A stretch of DNA of 5,430 nt from Congregibacter sp. (lineage in GTDB: Bacteria; Pseudomonadota; Gammaproteobacteria; Pseudomonadales; Halieaceae): assembly GCA_013911345.1 (NCBI GenBank), contig JACETJ010000111.1, positions 1-5,430 of the forward strand, read 5' to 3'. The notes below the pieces were generated by a model. The model had not been told where the DNA came from, searched no databases, and saw only the letters and a program-made list of their open reading frames with translations. Positions within the stretch are counted from its first letter, which is position 1, and each line of letters opens with the position of its first letter. Shown here piece after piece: positions 1 to 3,464 of the stretch. The position numbers and the translations under genes are program-made.

Positions 1-699
1 TTCAACAGCCAAATGGTTGAAGAGATGGCGACCGTTTGGCAGTTGATTAAGGAGGACGATCACGTGCATACCGTGGTGATCAGAGCCGCCGACGGTAGAG
101 CTTTTTCCACTGGAAAGGATGTCAAGGAACAGGACTCGGTGTGGCGTGAGGGGGTGGTCTGGTCGCAATGGGATCCGGGCAAGAAACTTGGGCCAAAGCA
201 GAATGAGATGTGGAAACCGGTGATTTGCGCTGTTCACGGCTTGTGTTGCGGCGGGGCCTATTACTGGCTGAATGAGTCGGATATCGTGATTTGCTCAGAG
301 GATGCAGAATTCTTCGACCCACACGTCAGTTTCGGTATGGTCAGTGCCTGTGAGCCGATTGGGCTGACGCGCCGCATTGCCTACGGCGAGGTAATGAGGA
401 TGAACCTGCTGGGTAATGATGAACGGATGTCTTCCGCAACCGCCTTGCGCATTGGGCTGGTCAGTGAGGTTTTGGACAGCCGTGAAGCGCTGTGGAACAG
501 AGCGAGACAACTGGCCAGTAAGGTTGCCAGCAAGCCACCGCTGGCCACTCAAGGGACGGTCAAGGCGGTCTGGCAGTCACTGGACAGCGGCCTCTCGAGC
601 GCAATCGACCGCGCAATGCTGTACATACAGGTGAACAATCTATCGGACGGCCAGATCGATCGATCGATAGCAAAAAAGACGGATCACGAGGTTCGGTGA
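1..699 (+). CDS. Enoyl-CoA hydratase/isomerase (crotonase) family protein, 5' end missing
   Basis: Frame 1 is open from the first base to the TGA at 697-699 (232 residues). The first in-frame ATG is at 13, but the four residues before it (FNSQ) fit the usual crotonase N-terminal stretch, so the real start lies upstream and roughly 25-30 residues are missing. Crotonase signs are the first oxyanion-hole segment AFSTGKD (in-window residues 34-40) and the second, HGLCCGGAYY (79-88), followed by ESDIVI and FFDPHVSFGMV. The family acts on acyl-CoA thioesters, mostly in the cytoplasm, as hydratases, isomerases or C-C hydrolases. The two glutamates used by classical enoyl-CoA hydratases (Glu144 and Glu164 in the rat enzyme) appear to be Tyr88 and His108 here, so ordinary hydratase activity is doubtful. 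The acyl-CoA dehydrogenase gene starts 15 bases downstream, which implies a shared operon. Family is confident; reaction is unknown. Confidence 0.93.
   Translation, partial: FNSQMVEEMATVWQLIKEDDHVHTVVIRAADGRAFSTGKDVKEQDSVWREGVVWSQWDPGKKLGPKQNEMWKPVICAVHGLCCGGAYYWLNESDIVICSEDAEFFDPHVSFGMVSACEPIGLTRRIAYGEVMRMNLLGNDERMSSATALRIGLVSEVLDSREALWNRARQLASKVASKPPLATQGTVKAVWQSLDSGLSSAIDRAMLYIQVNNLSDGQIDRSIAKKTDHEVR
640..670. repeat. Short inverted repeat with a GATC cluster inside the crotonase 3' end
   Basis: CTATCG at 640-645 is matched by its reverse complement CGATAG at 665-670. Between them, the tetranucleotide GATC occurs three times head to tail (654, 658, 662). The element lies inside coding sequence about 30 bases before the stop codon. 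It may be chance. A role as a Dam methylation cluster or in mRNA structure is possible, but nothing else supports it. Confidence 0.25.
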
Positions 700-714
700 C
701 GGCGAAATGATTCG

Positions 715-1887
715 ATGAGATTCGACTTCGACGAAGACCAACAGGCTATCCGCAACGATGCGCGGCGCTTTCTTACTGAACGGTGTGCGATGGACTCGGT
801 GCGCGATTATCTCGAGGGTGATCAGGCAGAGGTCAGTCCTCTATGGCACGAGATGAGCGAGTTGGGTTGGCAAGGCGTGGCGATTCCAGAAGCGTTCGGT
901 GGGCTGGGCATGGGGTACCTAGAGCTCTGTGTGTTGGCAGAAGAGCTGGGCAGGGTGGTTGCCCCCGTTCCCTTCGCTTCAAGTATTTACCTCGCCGCGG
1001 AGGCTATTCTGCGCTTTGGATCGAAGGCGCAGCAAGACAAATACCTCCCTGGCTTGGCCAGCGGTCAGATCATCGGGACTGTGGCCTGGGCAGAGGCAGA
1101 GCACGTTGCGGGTGCCTCAGAAAGCGTTGAGCGCGTGCAAATGAGGGATGGGTACTTGAATGGCGCAATGTGGCCGGTGCCCTTTGGTGCGCTGGCTGAT
1201 ATTGCTGTGCTGGGTGTCCGTGACGCTCAGGCAGAGCTCGAGCTGGTGATCACTGAGCTCAATCCTTCCGCTGGTGAGAGTCGAGCCACCATTACTCATT
1301 TGCCCCTGAATTCGGTGGACCCCTCGCAGGCGAATGTGAGGTTGAATTTTTACCGGCATCCGGCGGAACCGCTGGGTGACGCCCCATATGGCGGGGCGGC
1401 GCTGGATGATCTCCTTAATAGAGCTGCCGTAGTGATGTCCTTCGAGCAGGTGGGAGGGGCCGACCGATGCCGCGAAATGGCGATCGAACATGTGCTCCAG
1501 CGCTCTACTTTTGGCAGAACTGTTGGTTCTTATCAGGCGGTCAAGCACAAGCTTGCAATGATGTACGCCCGCAACGAATTGGCCAGGTCAAACGCCTTTT
1601 ACGGAGCTTGGGCGCTGTCTGCTGATAGCGAGGAATTACCGATAGCGGCGAGCGCTGCCCGTGTTAGCGCCAGTGAAAGTCTCGAATTCGCGACCCGCGA
1701 GGGCCTGCACCTTCATGGGGGGATGGGTTTTACGTGGGAAGTTGATTGTCACCTTTACCTGAAACGCTCGAGAGAGCTCGCCTTGCGGCTTGGCAGTATC
1801 AGGCGCTGGAAAGAGAAGCTGGTTGCAGCGACGTTAGCTGCAGTCCGCGAGCCAGAGACGATTCCAACATGGCTGGCGAACTCATGA
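715..1887 (+). CDS. Acyl-CoA dehydrogenase family protein (FadE-like)
   Basis: This complete 390-residue protein has the usual length for the family. It would oxidise an acyl-CoA to the 2,3-enoyl-CoA using FAD and pass electrons to electron-transfer flavoprotein in the cytoplasm. Domain order is visible: the N-terminal helical domain (about 1-120, with GWQGVAIPEAFGGLGMG at 51-67), a middle beta domain (about 121-225, starting near the WAEAEH segment), and a C-terminal helical domain. The last contains EQVGGADR (244-251), RSTFGRTVGSYQAVKH (263-278) and the FAD-contacting HGGMGFTWE (334-342). The latter resembles CaiA/FadE28-type enzymes. I cannot place a catalytic Glu at either standard position: the MCAD-type site reads as Arg (about 353) and the isovaleryl-type site as Ala. 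It may therefore need a partner subunit. The start is the only in-frame start after the upstream stop at 697-699; its ribosome site (GGCGAA) is weak, so translational coupling to the crotonase is likely. Confidence 0.95.
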   Translation: MRFDFDEDQQAIRNDARRFLTERCAMDSVRDYLEGDQAEVSPLWHEMSELGWQGVAIPEAFGGLGMGYLELCVLAEELGRVVAPVPFASSIYLAAEAILRFGSKAQQDKYLPGLASGQIIGTVAWAEAEHVAGASESVERVQMRDGYLNGAMWPVPFGALADIAVLGVRDAQAELELVITELNPSAGESRATITHLPLNSVDPSQANVRLNFYRHPAEPLGDAPYGGAALDDLLNRAAVVMSFEQVGGADRCREMAIEHVLQRSTFGRTVGSYQAVKHKLAMMYARNELARSNAFYGAWALSADSEELPIAASAARVSASESLEFATREGLHLHGGMGFTWEVDCHLYLKRSRELALRLGSIRRWKEKLVAATLAAVREPETIPTWLANS

Positions 1888-1931
1888 AACTGACGCCTGA
1901 CGGCTACATCTTCGGCAGGACATGGCTATGA
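1884..1931 (+). other. 15-codon mini-ORF bridging two genes by ATGA overlaps
   Basis: An ATG at 1884 overlaps the stop of the acyl-CoA dehydrogenase gene (ATGA, 1884-1887). Its frame runs 15 codons (MKLTPDGYIFGRTWL) to a TGA at 1929-1931, which overlaps the preferred start of the next crotonase gene (ATGA, 1928-1931). No good ribosome site precedes it. It could be a translational relay that carries ribosomes from one gene to the next, a gene remnant, or chance. I do not call it a real protein gene. Confidence 0.18.
1917..1920 (+). promoter_or_regulatory. Ribosome binding site deciding the second crotonase start
   Basis: AGGA at 1917-1920 sits 7 bases before the ATG at 1928 but only 1 base before the ATG at 1922. 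Normal spacing favours the start at 1928, giving MKLSEFDK as the N-terminus instead of MAMKLSEFDK. Confidence 0.6.
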
Positions 1932-2755
1932 AGCTCAGTGAATTTGACAAAATTACTTACGAGGTCAATCGTGGCGTGGCGCTGGTCACGCTCAATAATC
2001 CCGCCAGACGAAACGCCTGGGGTGGCCGCATGTCAGTCGAGTATCGCTGGGCCTTGTACCACGCCCACACCGATGACAGCGTCAGGGTGGTGGTGGTGAC
2101 GGGTATCGGCGATGACTTCTGTGTGGGGGCGGATACGAGTGAGCTCAGCACGATTGAAAGCGCAGGTGGCGCATACCAAAAAGCTCAACTTGAACTGCCT
2201 CCGTACCCCGAGACCGCGCCTGAAGCGTTCAGGCGAAACCACGCCTATCCCTGGTGTATTGAAAAGCCTGTCATTGCTGCTGTAAATGGCCGCTGCGCCG
2301 GCGTCGGCTTCATCGTTGCCAGCTATGCGGACTTGCGCTTCGGTGCGCGCAACAGTGTTTTGAAAACCGCATTTTCTAAGCTGGGGCTGCCTGCTGAGTA
2401 CGGCCTCGGGTGGATCCTGCCGCGCATTATGGGTAAGGCAAATGCGATGCAGATCTTGCTGGAGGGTGACAAGTTCTCGGGAGAGGAGGGCCTGCGTCTT
2501 GGATGGTTACAGAAACTGTATGAGCCCGATCAGCTTCTTGAGGAAACGCTCCGCTATGCCCAAAAACTCGCCAAAGAGAGTGCTTCCTACTCGTTGTCTT
2601 GTATGAAACGACAGCTCAACTTTGATGCCGAGGGTGATTTCTCAGATGCTTACACACGATCGGTCACTGATATGAATACGGCTTTGACGCACCCTGACTT
2701 CAAGGAAGGACTCAGGGCATTGAAGGAGAAGCGTCCGACCAACTTCCTTGACTAG
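1928..2755 (+). CDS. Enoyl-CoA hydratase/isomerase (crotonase) family protein
   Basis: The protein has 275 residues from the ATG at 1928, or 277 from the ATG at 1922; the ribosome site favours 1928. Crotonase features, numbered from 1922, are ALVTLNNPARRNAW (20-33), the first oxyanion-hole segment DFCVGAD (65-71), the second NGRCAGVGF (122-130), and AFSKLGLPAEYGLGWILPR (150-168). The Glu144 site of classical hydratases reads Phe130 and the Glu164 site reads Gly. An acidic residue, Glu159, lies in the LGLPAEYG segment, where isomerase-type crotonases such as PaaG carry an acidic catalytic residue. A double-bond isomerase or a hydratase with a displaced acid is therefore plausible (inference). 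The gene follows the acyl-CoA dehydrogenase by 40 bases, and the SnoaL-like gene starts 38 bases after it. It should act on the enoyl-CoA made by the dehydrogenase or on a related ring intermediate. Confidence 0.94.
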   Translation: MKLSEFDKITYEVNRGVALVTLNNPARRNAWGGRMSVEYRWALYHAHTDDSVRVVVVTGIGDDFCVGADTSELSTIESAGGAYQKAQLELPPYPETAPEAFRRNHAYPWCIEKPVIAAVNGRCAGVGFIVASYADLRFGARNSVLKTAFSKLGLPAEYGLGWILPRIMGKANAMQILLEGDKFSGEEGLRLGWLQKLYEPDQLLEETLRYAQKLAKESASYSLSCMKRQLNFDAEGDFSDAYTRSVTDMNTALTHPDFKEGLRALKEKRPTNFLD

Positions 2756-2777
2756 ACGACACCAACCCCAAAAATCC

Positions 2778-2784
2778 AGAGAGG
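2778..2784 (+). promoter_or_regulatory. Strong ribosome binding site of the SnoaL-like gene
   Basis: AGAGAGG at 2778-2784 lies 9 bases before the ATG at 2794. It is the most purine-rich ribosome site in the operon and supports this start and independent initiation of the small gene. Confidence 0.6.
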
Positions 2785-2793
2785 TCACAAATA

Positions 2794-3195
2794 ATGAATG
2801 AAGACGTATTGGCGGATAAATTACTCATAGCCGAAATGGGTGCGCGGTATTGCGATGCCTGCGATCGCAAAGATTGGGATGCCGCGCTCGCCCTTTTTGC
2901 ACAAGACGCCCATTTGGATGCCAGTGCAGTCTACGGAAAGATTTTTAATGGGCACGCGCAAATCAGGGAGTTCTTCGAGTCTGCGCCCGACTGCCTCGGG
3001 CATCACGCAACCGGTTTCTATTCCGAAGTGGGCAGCGAACTGCGCGCGACCGCGCGGCTGAAGATGCTGACCTTATTCAAGCGCAACACCTTCACCGTCG
3101 ACTATGACTGGGAGCTAAGCAAGGTGGCCGGTGAGTGGAAAATCGCCACCCAGAGTTTCAGTATTTTGGGTAAGCAGGATCTCAGCGTCGCTTGA
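2794..3195 (+). CDS. SnoaL-like / NTF2-fold protein (nuclear transport factor 2 family)
   Basis: This 133-residue protein has the length and pattern of SnoaL-like cone-fold proteins (SnoaL_4 type). The N-terminal helix pattern reads ARYCDACDRKDWDAALALFAQD (17-38), with the family's Tyr19, Asp24 and Asp27-Trp28. G-x-I-x-x-FF follows at about 53-61, then LGHHATGF (68-75) and a closing strand GEWKIATQSFSI (113-124). The fold includes scytalone dehydratase, ketosteroid isomerase, limonene epoxide hydrolase and polyketide cyclases. The His70-His71 pair and Tyr/Asp residues line up with positions often used in the pocket. There is no signal peptide, so it is cytoplasmic. The substrate is unknown. 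As the last gene before the terminator, in line with beta-oxidation genes, it probably handles a ring-containing or CoA-bound intermediate (inference). Confidence 0.85.
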   Translation: MNEDVLADKLLIAEMGARYCDACDRKDWDAALALFAQDAHLDASAVYGKIFNGHAQIREFFESAPDCLGHHATGFYSEVGSELRATARLKMLTLFKRNTFTVDYDWELSKVAGEWKIATQSFSILGKQDLSVA

Positions 3196-3244
3196 CAGGG
3201 TTGCTTAAAGTGGCAGTTTTGGCCGGCGGAGCTGGTATATTAAG

Positions 3245-3273
3245 TTTACAGAGATGTAAAACAATATTATTCT
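3245..3273 (+). promoter_or_regulatory. Sigma70-like promoter in the intergenic region
   Basis: TTTACA (3245-3250, 5 of 6 matches to TTGACA) is followed after exactly 17 bases by TATTCT (3268-3273, 4 of 6 to TATAAT). A transcript would start near 3280. An extended -10 alternative, TGG-TATATT (3233-3241), lies just upstream. The surrounding 3236-3275 is visibly AT-rich compared with the genes. No convincing ORF starts right after it. Confidence 0.45.
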
Positions 3274-3279
3274 CGTATG

Positions 3280-3363
3280 TCTGGGCGCTGAGTCATGGAG
3301 CGGCGCTCAGGATGGGAAACCTCTCTGCTGGACGCCGGCTCGATCGCCGGGTCCAGCTTTTTT
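3280..3363 (+). ncRNA. Candidate small RNA or terminated leader, about 84 nt
   Basis: The stretch between the predicted promoter (start near 3280) and the T-run of the terminator (3358-3363) would make an RNA of about 84 nt with no credible coding content. Two near-identical 9-mers, GGCGCTGAG (3284-3292) and GGCGCTCAG (3302-3310), lie 18 bases apart. CTGAG (3288-3292) can pair with CTCAG (3306-3310), while GAGC (3298-3301) can pair instead with GCTC (3305-3308), so alternative hairpins exist. Three GGA triplets occur (in TGGAG, AGGATG and TGGAC). I recognise no known RNA family or riboswitch here. It may simply be the operon's 3' tail. Confidence 0.35.
3327..3363 (+). terminator. Strong Rho-independent terminator
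   Basis: GCTGGAC (3327-3333) pairs with GTCCAGC (3351-3357). After one bulged G at 3334, CCGGC (3335-3339) pairs with GCCGG (3346-3350), leaving a 6-base loop (3340-3345). Six T residues follow directly (3358-3363). It lies about 130 bases after the SnoaL-like gene and about 100 bases before the dehydrogenase gene. It would end transcription of the catabolic operon and of any RNA begun at 3280. Confidence 0.85.
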
Positions 3364-3413
3364 CGTTTATCGGTCTTACAGGTCAAAGCGTGACTGTTTA
3401 ATTAAGCTATTGA

Positions 3414-3442
3414 TTTACACTACCGTATAAATACTTTTAGAT
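3414..3442 (+). promoter_or_regulatory. Possible promoter of the PQQ dehydrogenase gene
   Basis: TTTACA (3414-3419) is followed after 17 bases by TTAGAT (3437-3442, a poor -10 with 3 of 6 matches). TATAAA at 3426-3431 is a better -10 hexamer but has no good -35 at the right distance. The region downstream of the terminator is AT-rich, so a promoter is expected here, but the exact boxes are uncertain. Activation by a regulator is possible. Confidence 0.35.
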
Positions 3443-3451
3443 CTTTCGGTA
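3421..3451. repeat. Inverted repeat TACCG-N21-CGGTA before the PQQ dehydrogenase
   Basis: TACCG (3421-3425) and CGGTA (3447-3451) are perfect inverted copies 21 bases apart. They flank the putative -10 region, ending 13 bases before the start codon. They could be half-sites of an operator or be chance; five base pairs is short. Confidence 0.25.
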
Positions 3452-3453
3452 AT

Positions 3454-3459
3454 AGGGGG
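3454..3459 (+). promoter_or_regulatory. Ribosome binding site of the PQQ dehydrogenase gene
   Basis: AGGGGG at 3454-3459 lies 5 bases before the ATG at 3465. It fixes that start, which also gives a complete signal sequence. Confidence 0.55.
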
Positions 3460-3464
3460 TAGCT

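Noticed and set aside
1117..1548. 143-codon open frame on the - strand
   Set aside because: It is antisense to the acyl-CoA dehydrogenase C-terminal region and has no family motif.
1746..1931. 61-codon frame overlapping the acyl-CoA dehydrogenase end
   Set aside because: Its body is an out-of-frame shadow of the acyl-CoA dehydrogenase. Only the last 15 codons, bounded by ATGA overlaps, deserve separate mention.
3192..3197. Perfect TTGACA at the stop of the SnoaL-like gene
   Set aside because: No acceptable -10 hexamer lies 16-18 bases downstream, so it is not called a promoter.
3280..3363. A known riboswitch (cyclic di-GMP, cobalamin, SAM or SAH, fluoride, guanidine)
   Set aside because: The GGGAAACC stretch is suggestive, but the required conserved cores of these classes are not present as I read the sequence.
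3295..3393. 32-codon frame starting at ATG 3295
   Set aside because: It has no ribosome site and spans the terminator hairpin, so it is most likely chance.
3192..3401. 69-codon frame starting at a non-ATG codon after the SnoaL-like gene
   Set aside because: It reads straight through the terminator hairpin and T-run, has no good ribosome site, and resembles no protein.
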